Positions 45,537 to 54,291 of a stretch of 64,000 nt of DNA are shown here, piece after piece. The DNA is taken from assembly GCA_030041045.1 (NCBI GenBank), contig JASHOQ010000138.1:1-64000 (forward strand). Reading direction: 5' to 3'. The notes beneath the pieces were generated by a model. That model was not told the origin of the DNA. It saw only the letters and a list, made by a program, of their open reading frames with translations, and ran no database searches. This DNA is from Acidobacteriaceae bacterium (lineage in GTDB: Bacteria > Acidobacteriota > Terriglobia > Terriglobales > Acidobacteriaceae). The stretch's first letter is position 1. Each line of letters begins with the position of its first letter. The translations under genes and the position numbers were made by a program.

Positions 45537-46172
45537 CTACTTGCCGGGTCCCGAGTCTTCCTTGAGGAAGTCCGGGCTGAGCGTGCCCTTCTTCTGCGCA
45601 ATGGGAAGCAGCGTGGGATAGAACTGCACGAAGGTGGTGTCGACGGCGCCGTGCGCAGCGTGGCAGGAGTAGCACGGTGCGCGCGTGGGAATAAGCGTGC
45701 CGTTGGCGGTGGGCGAATCGAAGTCGAAAAAGGCCCACCCCCCGGGAAAACGCGCGGTGTCTTTCACGTGGACTTCAAGGCCCATGATCTCCGTGCCCTG
45801 ATAGTGCCCCGATTGATTGATGGAACCTTTATCGCGGGCCTCTCTCGCTTCGAGAACCAGGATGGTTTTGTCGGGCCAGGTGCCTGCGGCCAGAAAGCTG
45901 CGATAGGCAGTGGGATTGACGAAGACGTTGTCGAACATGGAGTGTCCCGCGCTCTTGTTCGCAGCGAGGTAGCTCATGTCAATTCCGGATGTGAGATAGA
46001 TCCACTCGCGATAGTGGGCCGGGGGCAGCAAGTCGCCGTTCTGCGCGTAGGCAGGAGCCGCATCGGAGGAAGAGGCGGCAGGTTGCGTTTGTGCAAAGGC
46101 GAGGGCGGCAATCAGGCATGCGGCGGCCAGCGCAAGTGCGCCGGGCAATCGAAGAGACGAAATCGGCATCAA
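45537..46172 (-). CDS. Cytochrome P460 family protein
   Basis: A 211-residue exported haem protein. After a signal peptide (LALAAACLIAALAFAQ) comes the P460 domain: PPAHYREWIYLTSGIDMSYL, VFVNPTAYRSFLAAGTWPD, HVKDTARFPGGWAFFDF and the haem-binding CYSCH in APCYSCHAAHGAVDTTFVQF. P460 cytochromes oxidise hydroxylamine or nitric oxide in some bacteria; in heterotrophs the role is unclear. The gene is flanked on both sides by octamer repeat arrays. Start ATG at 46172 or 46169. Confidence 0.88.
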   Translation of the reverse strand: MMPISSLRLPGALALAAACLIAALAFAQTQPAASSSDAAPAYAQNGDLLPPAHYREWIYLTSGIDMSYLAANKSAGHSMFDNVFVNPTAYRSFLAAGTWPDKTILVLEAREARDKGSINQSGHYQGTEIMGLEVHVKDTARFPGGWAFFDFDSPTANGTLIPTRAPCYSCHAAHGAVDTTFVQFYPTLLPIAQKKGTLSPDFLKEDSGPGK

Positions 46173-46195
46173 GCACCTCCGCGAAGAAAAACGCA

Positions 46196-46235
46196 GCAGA
46201 TCAGCAGGTCAGCAAGTCAGCGAGTCGGCAAGTCA
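46196..46235 (+). repeat. Octamer array (GCRAGTCA), copy 2
   Basis: Five units: GCAGATCA, GCAGGTCA, GCAAGTCA, GCGAGTCG, GCAAGTCA. Same orientation as copy 1, placed just upstream of the P460 start. Confidence 0.8.
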
Positions 46236-46282
46236 GCGCGGATCGGATTCGTGCCGCACGCTGATCGACCATGGGAGTTCAC

Positions 46283-47377
46283 CTAAAACAGCTTGAGGCG
46301 GATCACGAAATATTTTTTGGGGTCGGCGCGGATGGCCTCGAGCAGGTCGTGGCTCGAGGTGAGAGTTTTGTTGAGGTTGTCGTAGAGCTCGCGATTCTTG
46401 AAGAGCTGCCCCATGGTGCCCTGGCCCTGGTCGATGCCTTTGAGGATGGAGTCGAGGTTGGTGACGGTGGAGTCGAGTTTGGCGGCGAAGGCCGGATCCT
46501 TGACGAATTTACCCAGCGCGCCCTGGCCGGAGTTGATCTGCGCCACCAGGTCGTCGGTGTTCTTCACGGTGTCATTCAGGTTGTTGTAGAGCGAGTCGTC
46601 GCGGAGCAGCTTGCCCACGGTGCCCTGGCCCTGATTGAGCGCGGTGGTGATCTGATCGAGCTTGTCGACAGCCGAGTCGAGGTGGTTATAAAGCGAGTCG
46701 TCGTTGATGAGTTTGCCCGCGGTTCCCTTGTCCTCCGCCAACGCCTGGGTGACGGTTTCCAGGTTGGAGGCGATGGCGCTGATGTGGTTGGCAAGCTCGC
46801 GGTCGTTGATCAGTTTGCCCACCGTGCCGTGATCGGCGTTGATGGCGTCGAGGGTCTTGTCGAGCTTGAGCAGGGTCACCTGCACCTGCTCGATGGACTG
46901 CTGGCTGCTCTGGATCACGTCCTGGATGGTGGGCGAGCCGGTAGTCTTCAGCTCGGCGTTGTTGGCCGGGCGTGGGCCGGTGGCGTGGCTGGAATCGATA
47001 TCGACGTAGCTGTCGCCCAGAACGCCGGCCTGGGCGATGAGAGCGGTGGAGTCAGTGTGCAGGCCGTAGAGGGACTCGGCCCCGACTTCCATGTCGACTT
47101 CAACCGGAGTGGGGTTGCGGCTGGGAACCACGCGAATGTGGCGGACGTTGCCGATGGTTACGCCTTCGAGGGTGACCGGCGCGCCTTCTTTGAGACCGGC
47201 GGCGTTGGCAAAGTAAGAACGGAGGTGGAGTTTCTTGGCAAAGAGCCCGCCGGTTGAACCGGACATGAGAAAGATGAGCCCAATCAGCACAGCCATGGCA
47301 ACCATGGCCAAAGCTCCCACCTTCAGTTCCGACCACTGAATCTCTTTGCGGGTTGGCACGTCGCTCCTCTGGCTCAA
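46283..47377 (-). CDS. MlaD/MCE-family protein with five 34-residue repeats
   Basis: A 364-residue membrane-anchored protein. One helix (ALAMVAMAVLIGLIFLMSG) is followed by the MCE domain (about 45-125: LRSYFANAAGLKEGAPVTLEG, QAGVLGDSYVDI). Residues about 184-353 are five exact-length 34-residue repeats, each starting G(T/A)xG(K/Q)L and carrying Asp-Leu-Asn-rich helices, likely a long coiled coil. MCE proteins form periplasmic tunnels for lipid transport between membranes. No MlaE permease or MlaF ATPase gene is next to it, so its partners must be elsewhere. Confidence 0.88.
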   Translation of the reverse strand: MSQRSDVPTRKEIQWSELKVGALAMVAMAVLIGLIFLMSGSTGGLFAKKLHLRSYFANAAGLKEGAPVTLEGVTIGNVRHIRVVPSRNPTPVEVDMEVGAESLYGLHTDSTALIAQAGVLGDSYVDIDSSHATGPRPANNAELKTTGSPTIQDVIQSSQQSIEQVQVTLLKLDKTLDAINADHGTVGKLINDRELANHISAIASNLETVTQALAEDKGTAGKLINDDSLYNHLDSAVDKLDQITTALNQGQGTVGKLLRDDSLYNNLNDTVKNTDDLVAQINSGQGALGKFVKDPAFAAKLDSTVTNLDSILKGIDQGQGTMGQLFKNRELYDNLNKTLTSSHDLLEAIRADPKKYFVIRLKLF

Positions 47378-47519
47378 ATCCGGCAGTCAGCAAGCTATTC
47401 CGGCTTCCGTTGCGCCTGTTTGTCTGCGCATCCGCTCCGCGAAGGCGGTTCCGAACAAGTCTTCAGTCCGGAAGCGCCCTAAGCCAGTCGACTCTCAGCC
47501 AGCCGCTTCTAATCTTATC

Positions 47520-47544
47520 AAGGCCTTGAGAAAATCAAGGCCTT
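47520..47544 (-). terminator. Perfect 10-bp hairpin after acpS
   Basis: AAGGCCTTGA (47520-47529) and TCAAGGCCTT (47535-47544) are exact inverted repeats around a 5-base loop. It follows the acpS stop by 13 bases on the minus strand. The following T-tract is weak. Confidence 0.5.
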
Positions 47545-47557
47545 AGGAAAAACCAAC

Positions 47558-47941
47558 TCAGGAGCCGCCCTCAAGCAGCACGTTGGCCATGGCGAGCGTT
47601 GCCGTGTGCGTGAGGCTGAGGACTGCGTGGGCCACGCCCAGGCGGGCCGCACATTGAGCTGCGCTGCCATGAAACGCAATCCCCGGTTTTCCCCCGGGTT
47701 CGCGGATCACTTCAATCTGGAGCCAGTTTACGCCACGGCTCATTCCCGTTCCCAGGGCTTTGGCCGTGGCCTCTTTGGCGGCGAAACGGGCGGCAAAACT
47801 TTCGGCGGCCGCGCGCTTGCGCAGGCAGTATTCCTGCTCCGCGCGAGTGAAGACGCGATTGAGGAAGCGCTCGCCGTAGCGCTCCAGGGATTGCTGGATA
47901 CGTGCGACTTCCACGAGGTCAACGCCGGAGCCGACGATCAT
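47558..47941 (-). CDS. acpS: Holo-[acyl-carrier-protein] synthase
   Basis: A 127-residue enzyme that transfers the 4'-phosphopantetheine arm from CoA to acyl carrier protein. Signatures: MIVGSGVDLVEVARIQ with the metal-binding Asp, FTRAEQEYC, and FAARFAAKEATAKALGTG with the Glu ligand; C-terminal HAVLSLTHTATLAMANVLL. Normal length. Followed by a hairpin. Confidence 0.95.
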   Translation of the reverse strand: MIVGSGVDLVEVARIQQSLERYGERFLNRVFTRAEQEYCLRKRAAAESFAARFAAKEATAKALGTGMSRGVNWLQIEVIREPGGKPGIAFHGSAAQCAARLGVAHAVLSLTHTATLAMANVLLEGGS

Positions 47942-48167
47942 AACCCTTTCCGAGACTATAACACCAAGGCTCGGTTGAATTTGGGGTCCACGCAGATGCG
48001 AGGGATTGCAAAGACGCGGGCGGGCGCGGGGTACAAATTACCCTGGAACCCACCGCGTGAGGCCGGTTGCCGGGGGAATGTCGCAAATCCAGACAGTCTT
48101 CGTTCGAGCCCGGAACAATCGTCAACCGGGAGGCCTCAATTCCGATAAACCCTTTGCGAGGTTCCGG

Positions 48168-48557
48168 ATGCGGCAGACATATGCAGAAGAGATTTACGCC
48201 TCCTGGGCGTTGCAGTTGCGGGCGGTTTCAGCCGAAGAGCCGACGCACCTGGTGCGGACGCTGACCGGTGCGATTATGGGCTGCGGCGGCTGGGTGCTGA
48301 GCCGGGGAACCAACGACGCGGGCACGGTGAACCTGCTCTTCGAGTTCCAGCGGCAGGCGTGCATTGACATTTACAGCGTTCTGATTGCCGCCGGACTGGA
48401 GTTGAGCCGCAGCGGGCACGTTCACTTTACAGAGCTTTGCCAGTGCACGCGCAGCCAGGAGCTGGATTGCGGCGAGGAGATTGCCAGCGTGGACCTCGAG
48501 ATTCAGACCTTCCCCATTGAGACCATCTGCTGCGCGCCTGCACCGGGGATTGCGTAA
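48168..48557 (+). CDS. Conserved small protein, unknown function
   Basis: A 129-residue soluble protein without a signal. The ATG at 48168 has GAGG 8 bases upstream. It has a central GCGGWVLSRGTNDAGTVNLLFE block and a Cys-rich C-terminal third (LCQCTRSQELDC, later ICCAP). The cysteines could bind a metal, but no known pattern is complete. It stands between acpS and recG without an operon partner. Confidence 0.65.
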   Translation: MRQTYAEEIYASWALQLRAVSAEEPTHLVRTLTGAIMGCGGWVLSRGTNDAGTVNLLFEFQRQACIDIYSVLIAAGLELSRSGHVHFTELCQCTRSQELDCGEEIASVDLEIQTFPIETICCAPAPGIA

Positions 48558-48694
48558 AGAGCCTGTTCTACCAATCGCTGGACAGGATCGGGGATTTCCC
48601 TCAGGGCGGAAGCCGTTCTTATTCCTGCTTCATTACAGCCCGGCTCGAGCCGTGCCCTTCGCTTGAGTTTTTCCGCAGACTCTGAAGCCACACC

Positions 48695-50980
48695 CTATCC
48701 CGCTTCCACAAGTCCGTAGCGCCTTTGCCAAGCGTCTTTGAGGTGCGAGCGCACACGGGCGCGTTCAGCCTCGGTGGCTTCGCCGGCCGGTTCGGCAACA
48801 AAACGCGCCGCCTCCTGCTTGGCGAGCTCGAGCAATTGCCGGTCGCGCACCAGACTGGCGACGCGAAACTCAGGCAGGCCGGCCTGGCGCGTGCCGAAGA
48901 TTTCGCCGGGACCGCGGAGGGTGAGGTCGAGCTCGGCCAGCTCGAAGCCGTCCTGGGTGCGGACCATGGCGTCGAGGCGTTCTTCCGCGAGCGGAGAGAC
49001 GCGCTCGCCGGTGAGCAGAATGCAGTAGCTTTTGGCAGCGCTGCGGCCCACGCGTCCGCGCAGCTGGTGCAACTGCGCCAGTCCGAAGCGCTCCGCGTGC
49101 TCCACTACCATCACCGAAGCGTTGGGCACGTCAACACCGACTTCAATCACGGTGGTGGAGACGAGCACGTCAATTTCGCCGCGCTGGAAGCGGCGCATCA
49201 CGATCTCTTTTTCGTCGGCGTCGAGGCGGCCGTGGAGCAAACCCACGCGCAGGCCGGCGAAGGGGCCGGTGCGCAGTTTCTCGTGCATCTCCACCGCGGA
49301 CTTGAGGCCGGATTTGGCTTGAGGGTTGGCCTCCCGGCGGCTATTCGGAAACAGCTCCGGCGTTTCCGTCCGCTTGCCACCTTTTCGGCCAGAAGGCGGC
49401 AGAGAGGACGGGGCAACGTCGGGATCATGCGAGAAATCGAGCTCGGGTTGATCGTCTTTGGCGCCTTCGATCACGGGATAGACGACATACGCCTGGCGGC
49501 CCAGCACAACCTGTTTGCGCACGAATTCCCACACCTCGTGGGCGCGCGCGTCGGGCACGCGGCGGGTGACGATGGGCGTGCGGCCGGGAGGGAGTTCGTC
49601 GAGGATACTCAGGTCGAGATCGCCGTAAAGCGAGAGCGCCAGCGTGCGCGGGATGGGCGTGGCGGTCATCACCAGCACGTCGGGCTCGGCCCCTAAGGTT
49701 CCATCCGGGCCGGGCTTCTTCATCAGCTTGAAGCGCTGCAACACGCCGAAGCGGTGCTGCTCGTCGACGACCACGAGGCCGAGGCGGTCGAACTCGACTT
49801 TTTCCTCGATGAGCGCGTGGGTGCCGATGACGAGCTGCGCCTGGCCGCGGTTGATGAGGCCGCGGTTCAAGCGCTTGCGGTCATCATCGAGCGAGCCGGT
49901 GAGCAGGACGATGCGCGGCTTGCGCGAAGATTTTTCGAGGAGCTTGCGCGCAGCGAGGTAGTGCTGCGTGGCCAGAATCTCCGTGGGCGCCATCAGTGCG
50001 GCCTGGTAGCCGTTTTCCATGGCCACGATCATGGCCTCAAGCGCGACGATGGTCTTGCCTGAGCCCACGTCGCCCTGGAGCAGGCGGCGCATGGGCGAGG
50101 GCGCGCGCATGTCGGCGACGATTTCGCCCAGGGCGCGTTTTTGCGCCGTGGTGGGATGAAAGGGCAGCACCTCGCGGATGGCTTCGCGCACCTTGTCCGT
50201 GGCGGCGAAGGCGATGCCGGCGCGCTCTTTCATGCGCCGGCGCTTGATTTCGAGCCCGAGCTCAAGGAAGAAGAATTCTTCGAAGATGAGGCGGCGATGG
50301 GCGGGCGTGGCAAAGGATTGCAACTGCGCGAGCGGCGTGCCTTCCGGCGGAAAGTGCACTGCGCGCAGCGCGGTTTCGCGGTCAGGCAGGTCGAGACGCG
50401 TGAGCAGCGCGCGGGGCAGGCATTCGGGCACGGAGCCGCGAACGGAGTCGAGCAAGTTGAAGATGACCCTGCGCTGCCAGCGCGAGGCGAGCCGGCTCCC
50501 GCCAAGAGATTCGTAGACCGGCGTGATGCGCCCTACTTCGAGCAGGCGGGTCTCGGCGTCGGCGGTTGCGTCGGGCAGGATTTCGAACTGCGGCTGGATC
50601 ATTTTCAGGTTGCTCGAAGAGCGCGAGGGCTCAACCTTGCCGTAGACGGCGACGGATTGTCCGGCCTGGAATTTGCCGTTGAGATAGGGCGCGTGGAACC
50701 AGATGCACTTGAGCGCGCGGCGGCCCTGGCCGAGGGTGAGCTCGAAGAGCGGCGCGCGGCGCGTGCGCAGCAGCGCGGAGCCGCGGACTTCGGCGATGAC
50801 GCTGACGGTTTCGCCAGGCTGGAGTTCGTCGAGCGGGCGCGGGTTCTGGCGGTCTTCGTAGCGAAAGGGCAGGTGATAGAGCAGGTCCTCGGCGGTGGCG
50901 ATGCCTTTGAGCGCGAGCATCTCCGCCAGGCGCGGGCCCACGCCGCGCACGAATTGCACTTGATCACTGAGGCCGGGCAC
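48695..50980 (-). CDS. recG: ATP-dependent DNA helicase RecG
   Basis: A 761-residue branch-migration helicase that remodels stalled forks and Holliday junctions. The N-terminal wedge region begins FVRGVGPRLAEMLALKGI, then an OB-fold. Helicase motifs: LLQGDVGSGKTIVALEAM (I), LMAPTEILATQHY (Ia), VVVDEQHRFGVLQR (II), VMTATPIPRTLA (III), LLHGRLDADEKE, VLVSTTVIEVGVDVPNA (V), QLHQLRGRVGRS (VI). A Pro/Ser/Gly-rich insertion of about 40 residues (DFSHDPDVAPSSLPPSGRKG region) separates the two helicase lobes and makes it longer than usual. Confidence 0.95.
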   Translation of the reverse strand: MPGLSDQVQFVRGVGPRLAEMLALKGIATAEDLLYHLPFRYEDRQNPRPLDELQPGETVSVIAEVRGSALLRTRRAPLFELTLGQGRRALKCIWFHAPYLNGKFQAGQSVAVYGKVEPSRSSSNLKMIQPQFEILPDATADAETRLLEVGRITPVYESLGGSRLASRWQRRVIFNLLDSVRGSVPECLPRALLTRLDLPDRETALRAVHFPPEGTPLAQLQSFATPAHRRLIFEEFFFLELGLEIKRRRMKERAGIAFAATDKVREAIREVLPFHPTTAQKRALGEIVADMRAPSPMRRLLQGDVGSGKTIVALEAMIVAMENGYQAALMAPTEILATQHYLAARKLLEKSSRKPRIVLLTGSLDDDRKRLNRGLINRGQAQLVIGTHALIEEKVEFDRLGLVVVDEQHRFGVLQRFKLMKKPGPDGTLGAEPDVLVMTATPIPRTLALSLYGDLDLSILDELPPGRTPIVTRRVPDARAHEVWEFVRKQVVLGRQAYVVYPVIEGAKDDQPELDFSHDPDVAPSSLPPSGRKGGKRTETPELFPNSRREANPQAKSGLKSAVEMHEKLRTGPFAGLRVGLLHGRLDADEKEIVMRRFQRGEIDVLVSTTVIEVGVDVPNASVMVVEHAERFGLAQLHQLRGRVGRSAAKSYCILLTGERVSPLAEERLDAMVRTQDGFELAELDLTLRGPGEIFGTRQAGLPEFRVASLVRDRQLLELAKQEAARFVAEPAGEATEAERARVRSHLKDAWQRRYGLVEAG

Positions 50981-51016
50981 AACACGATGCTACAACTGCG
51001 CATCGGGCCGCAGCGA

Positions 51017-51051
51017 GGGATCAGGTTTCAGGGATCAGGGGTCAGGCTTCG
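51017..51051 (+). repeat. RTCAG heptamer array between recG and the oxidoreductase
   Basis: Five units: GGGATCA, GGTTTCA, GGGATCA, GGGGTCA, GGCTTCG. The unit is the same as in leuS (42720-42747). It occupies the divergent promoter region of recG and the next gene. Confidence 0.75.
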
Positions 51052-51125
51052 CCTTGGAGGTTCTTGAGGAGTTTTTCCGTGTATGGTTATAGGCGGTGAA
51101 AACTGACATGGGAAGTGGGGTTGCG

Positions 51126-52478
51126 ATGCAGGGATTCAATCGCCGGGAGTTTTTGAGAGTAGCGGGAGTCGCGTCGGCAAGCGCGGTGCTGGCGGGGAGG
51201 GTGCGTGGGCTGGAAGCCGCCCAGGAAGAGCCGGCGGGGCCGGTTGCGGCCAACGATCATATCCAGATTGCGCTGATTGGCGCGGGCGGGCAGGGGCAGT
51301 ATGATACCAGCGTGGCCGTGCAGGTGCCGGGGGTGAAACTCGTCGCCGTCGCCGACTGCTATGACGGACGGCTTGCGCATTCGAAGGAAGTGTGGGGCGA
51401 GGACATTCAAACCACGCGCGACTACCGCGAAATTCTGGCGCGCAAGGATGTCAATGCAGTGATCGTGGGCACGCCGGACCACTGGCATAAACAAGTCTCG
51501 GTGGACGCGATGCAGGCGGGCAAGGACGTCTACTGCGAGAAGCCGATGATTCATCTCTATACCGACGGGCCGGAGATGATTGAAGCGTCGCAGGCAACAG
51601 GGCGCATTCTCCAGATCGGCAGCCAGCGCGTGAGCTCGATGGTTTATGAGAAGGCACGGGACCTGCTCGCAGCGGGCGTCATCGGCAAGTTGAACATGGT
51701 GACCGCGCACTGGGACCGCAACTCGGCCATCGGTGCGTGGGACTACACCGTGCCCCTCGACGCCTCGCCCGAGACCTGCGACTGGGAGCGGTTCCTGGGG
51801 ACGGCACCCAAAATACCGTGGAGCGCGGAGCAGTTCTTCCAATGGCGAAAGTGGAAGGCCTACGGGAGCGGCGTGGCCGGCGACCTGTTTGTGCATCTGT
51901 TCAGCGGCACGCACTTCATCACCGGATCGAAGGGACCCACGCGGGGCATGGCCACGGGCGGATTGCGCTTCTGGAAGGATGGGCGTGATGTGCCCGACGT
52001 GATGCTGGGGCTGTTCGATTATCCCGAAGGGTTCAACCTGAGCCTGCGCGTGAATTTTGTGGACGGCGGCGAAGAGAGCGAGGAGCTCGTCTTTACCGGC
52101 GACGAGGGAACGATGGAGATCGCGGGCAATGCCGTGAGCGTGAGCCGCGTGCCGCGCGAGAAAGAGCCGGGGTACATGATCGGCACGTTCACTGAAGCGA
52201 TGCAGAAGCGGATTCTGGCTGAATATCGGGCGAAGTATCCGGTCGTGCATCCCGAGGGCGCGCCGGCTCCGGCGTACGAGAAGTACGAAGCGCCGGCCGG
52301 TTACAGCGACAGCTACGATCACCTCCGGAATTTTTTTGCCGCGGTTCGCTCGCGCAGTCCGGTGGTGGAGGACGCGGTGTTCGGGTTCCGCGCGGCGGGA
52401 GCGGCGCTGTTGAGCAACGTGAGTATGGAGCGGGGTGCGGTGGTGGAGTGGGATCCGGAGACGATGAAGATCGTGTGA
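51126..52478 (+). CDS. Gfo/Idh/MocA-family oxidoreductase, Tat-exported
   Basis: About 450 residues. The N-terminus MQGFNRREFLRVAGVASASA is a twin-arginine signal, so I take the ATG at 51126; a GTG at 51096 and an ATG at 51108 are in frame. The Rossmann fold follows (IQIALIGAGGQGQYDTS), with the family motif CEKPMIHLYTDGPEMIEA containing the catalytic-type Lys. The C-terminal domain binds the sugar-like substrate. Exported members with bound NAD(P) exist in Acidobacteria and Planctomycetes; the substrate is unknown. Confidence 0.9.
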   Translation: MQGFNRREFLRVAGVASASAVLAGRVRGLEAAQEEPAGPVAANDHIQIALIGAGGQGQYDTSVAVQVPGVKLVAVADCYDGRLAHSKEVWGEDIQTTRDYREILARKDVNAVIVGTPDHWHKQVSVDAMQAGKDVYCEKPMIHLYTDGPEMIEASQATGRILQIGSQRVSSMVYEKARDLLAAGVIGKLNMVTAHWDRNSAIGAWDYTVPLDASPETCDWERFLGTAPKIPWSAEQFFQWRKWKAYGSGVAGDLFVHLFSGTHFITGSKGPTRGMATGGLRFWKDGRDVPDVMLGLFDYPEGFNLSLRVNFVDGGEESEELVFTGDEGTMEIAGNAVSVSRVPREKEPGYMIGTFTEAMQKRILAEYRAKYPVVHPEGAPAPAYEKYEAPAGYSDSYDHLRNFFAAVRSRSPVVEDAVFGFRAAGAALLSNVSMERGAVVEWDPETMKIV

Positions 52479-52502
52479 ATTGCCAGCGTTCATTTGTGCT
52501 TT

Positions 52503-52528
52503 CCCAGGTCCCAGAATCGGGACCTGGG
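52503..52528. terminator. Perfect 10-bp hairpin between convergent genes
   Basis: CCCAGGTCCC and GGGACCTGGG around loop AGAATC. It lies 25 bp after the oxidoreductase stop and about 110 bp from the end of the convergent ATPase gene. It could be a terminator or a dispersed palindromic repeat. Confidence 0.5.
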
Positions 52529-52635
52529 GCACCCCCATCCGTTTCCGCGCGAGCTTGTGTTATGCCACTCCAAACGCATTCGCCACGGCGGACGGTTAGA
52601 ATGGGGCACCTTATGTCGTATGGGCTAGAAAAAAT

Positions 52636-53955
52636 CTAGGCGGCGGCCGAGGGGAAATAGGCTTCGATGGCGCGGCGCAGGGCTACGTGATCGACGTGCG
52701 CCTGCTTGCCTTCGTAGCGCGCGGCCCAGCAGACCTGGTTGACGATGTCGCGCGGATAGCAGGAGCGCAGCTCCTGGCCGAGCGAAGTGCGGATGAAGTT
52801 GATCAGGTCGGCGGGAATTTCGGGTTCGTAAGAGACGCGCTTGTCGTGGGCCACGCGGCGGAAGATCTCAGAGAACTGCTCGTCGGAGACGGCGCCGATT
52901 TTGATCTTGGTTTGAATGCGGCGCAGGAAAGCCGGATCGACAAGGTCAGAAGGATTGGTGTTGGAGGCGAAGACCACCAGCATCTCGAAAGGAATTTCGA
53001 TTTTCTTGCCGCCCACCAGGGTGAGGAAATCGATGCGCCGGTCGAGGGGAACGATCCAGCGGTTGAGCAGCTCGTCGGGGCGAATGCGCTGGCGGCCGAA
53101 GTCGTCGATGATGAAGACGCCGTTGTTGGCCTTCATCTGCACCGGGCTCACGTAGAACTTGGAAATGGGGTTGAACTGCATGTCGAGCATTTCCGCCGTA
53201 AGCTCGCCGCCGACGAGCACGGCCGGACGCCGGCAGTAGGCCCAGCGCATGTCGTAGTCGGCGGGCGCGGACTCGGAAGTTTCCAGGTGAAGCGCGGGGT
53301 CGAAGACGGTGATGATCTGGCCGTCGACTTCAATGGCGTGCGGAATCCAGATTTCGTCTTCGGCGAGCACGCGCGAGAGAACTTCAGCGAAAGTGGTCTT
53401 GCCGGTGCCGGCGGGACCGTAAAGGAAAACCGAACTGCCCGAGTTGAGAGCGGTGCCGAACTGGTCGAGCGTGGATTCATCCACCACCAGATGCTTGAAC
53501 GCGCGACGAACGTCGGCGGGATGGACTTCAACCTTCTGCACGCTCTGCGTTCGCGTCTGGGCGACGTAGCTCTCCAGCGAGACCGGCGCCGAGCCTGCAT
53601 ACTGGCTCTGCTGCAGCAGCTCAGAGGCGCGGGTGCGGCCCTGCGCAGTGACGGCAATTTGCGGAACGTTGCCGATCATTCCGTTCACCTGAACCAGAGC
53701 CTGGGTGCGCAATTTGCAGAAGAGCTCGTCCGTAACCTCGTAGCTCAGGCGAATGCGATCGGAAAGTTCGACCGTGGAGAGGGCGCCGGCGAGATAGAGA
53801 ATCTTGACCACCAGATCTTCCAGGATGGACTGGCGCACATCCATGTCGGCCAGGCGGCGCGGCCTTTGAGCGGGTCCCGATTGTGTGGGCGATTTGGCGG
53901 GGGAGGCGAGTCCGAATTCGCGCTCAAAATCTTGCATGGACAGCAACGTTGCCAT
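52636..53955 (-). CDS. Orphan MoxR-like AAA ATPase with N-terminal winged-helix-like domain
   Basis: About 439 residues. The ATG at 53955 is chosen because GGAG lies 6 bases upstream; the ATG at 53961 would touch that site. Residues about 35-125 look like a winged-helix domain (LVVKILYLAGALSTVELSDR). The AAA core has Walker A LYGPAGTGKTTFAEVL, Walker B VFIIDDFGRQ, sensor 1 VVFASNTNP and an arginine finger region DPAFLRRIQTK. MoxR-type ATPases usually sit beside VWA-domain or target genes, but here none is adjacent. The role is unknown. Confidence 0.8.
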   Translation of the reverse strand: MATLLSMQDFEREFGLASPAKSPTQSGPAQRPRRLADMDVRQSILEDLVVKILYLAGALSTVELSDRIRLSYEVTDELFCKLRTQALVQVNGMIGNVPQIAVTAQGRTRASELLQQSQYAGSAPVSLESYVAQTRTQSVQKVEVHPADVRRAFKHLVVDESTLDQFGTALNSGSSVFLYGPAGTGKTTFAEVLSRVLAEDEIWIPHAIEVDGQIITVFDPALHLETSESAPADYDMRWAYCRRPAVLVGGELTAEMLDMQFNPISKFYVSPVQMKANNGVFIIDDFGRQRIRPDELLNRWIVPLDRRIDFLTLVGGKKIEIPFEMLVVFASNTNPSDLVDPAFLRRIQTKIKIGAVSDEQFSEIFRRVAHDKRVSYEPEIPADLINFIRTSLGQELRSCYPRDIVNQVCWAARYEGKQAHVDHVALRRAIEAYFPSAAA

Positions 53956-54291
53956 TCGCATCTCCTGCCGTGTTTACTAATTTAGCTCCCGGACAAAAAT
54001 TTTGCCTCACCCGTTGGCGTTTGGCCGCTGACGCTTTGGTCGTATGCAACACGCGTCAATCGAGGAGATTAGCCGGGAAAACATTACCTGGGTTACGCGC
54101 ACCGGTAACGAAGAACGGATATCATTGCCATTTTGTGCGCGAGTTGCACGGCGTTGCGACGTGCAAGCTTGCGCTGTGCAGGCGTGAGCATGCGGCCGAA
54201 GTTCAGCGCCGCGCACCGTTTGCTAAACTGCTCGCAGACTGAATCCTGGTTTTGCGGAATTCAGGCTGGAAAAATCACAGCGGGAGAATGC
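53956..54291. promoter_or_regulatory. Divergent promoter region, AAA ATPase / ABC transporter
   Basis: About 335 bases between two divergent genes. A TTCAGC ... TAAACT pair (near 54200-54227, spacing 16) could be a promoter for the ABC operon. No RNA gene or long repeat was found. Confidence 0.3.

Noticed and set aside
45537-47377. P460 and MCE genes as one functional system
   Set aside because: They share strand and are near, but a repeat array separates them and no functional link is known.
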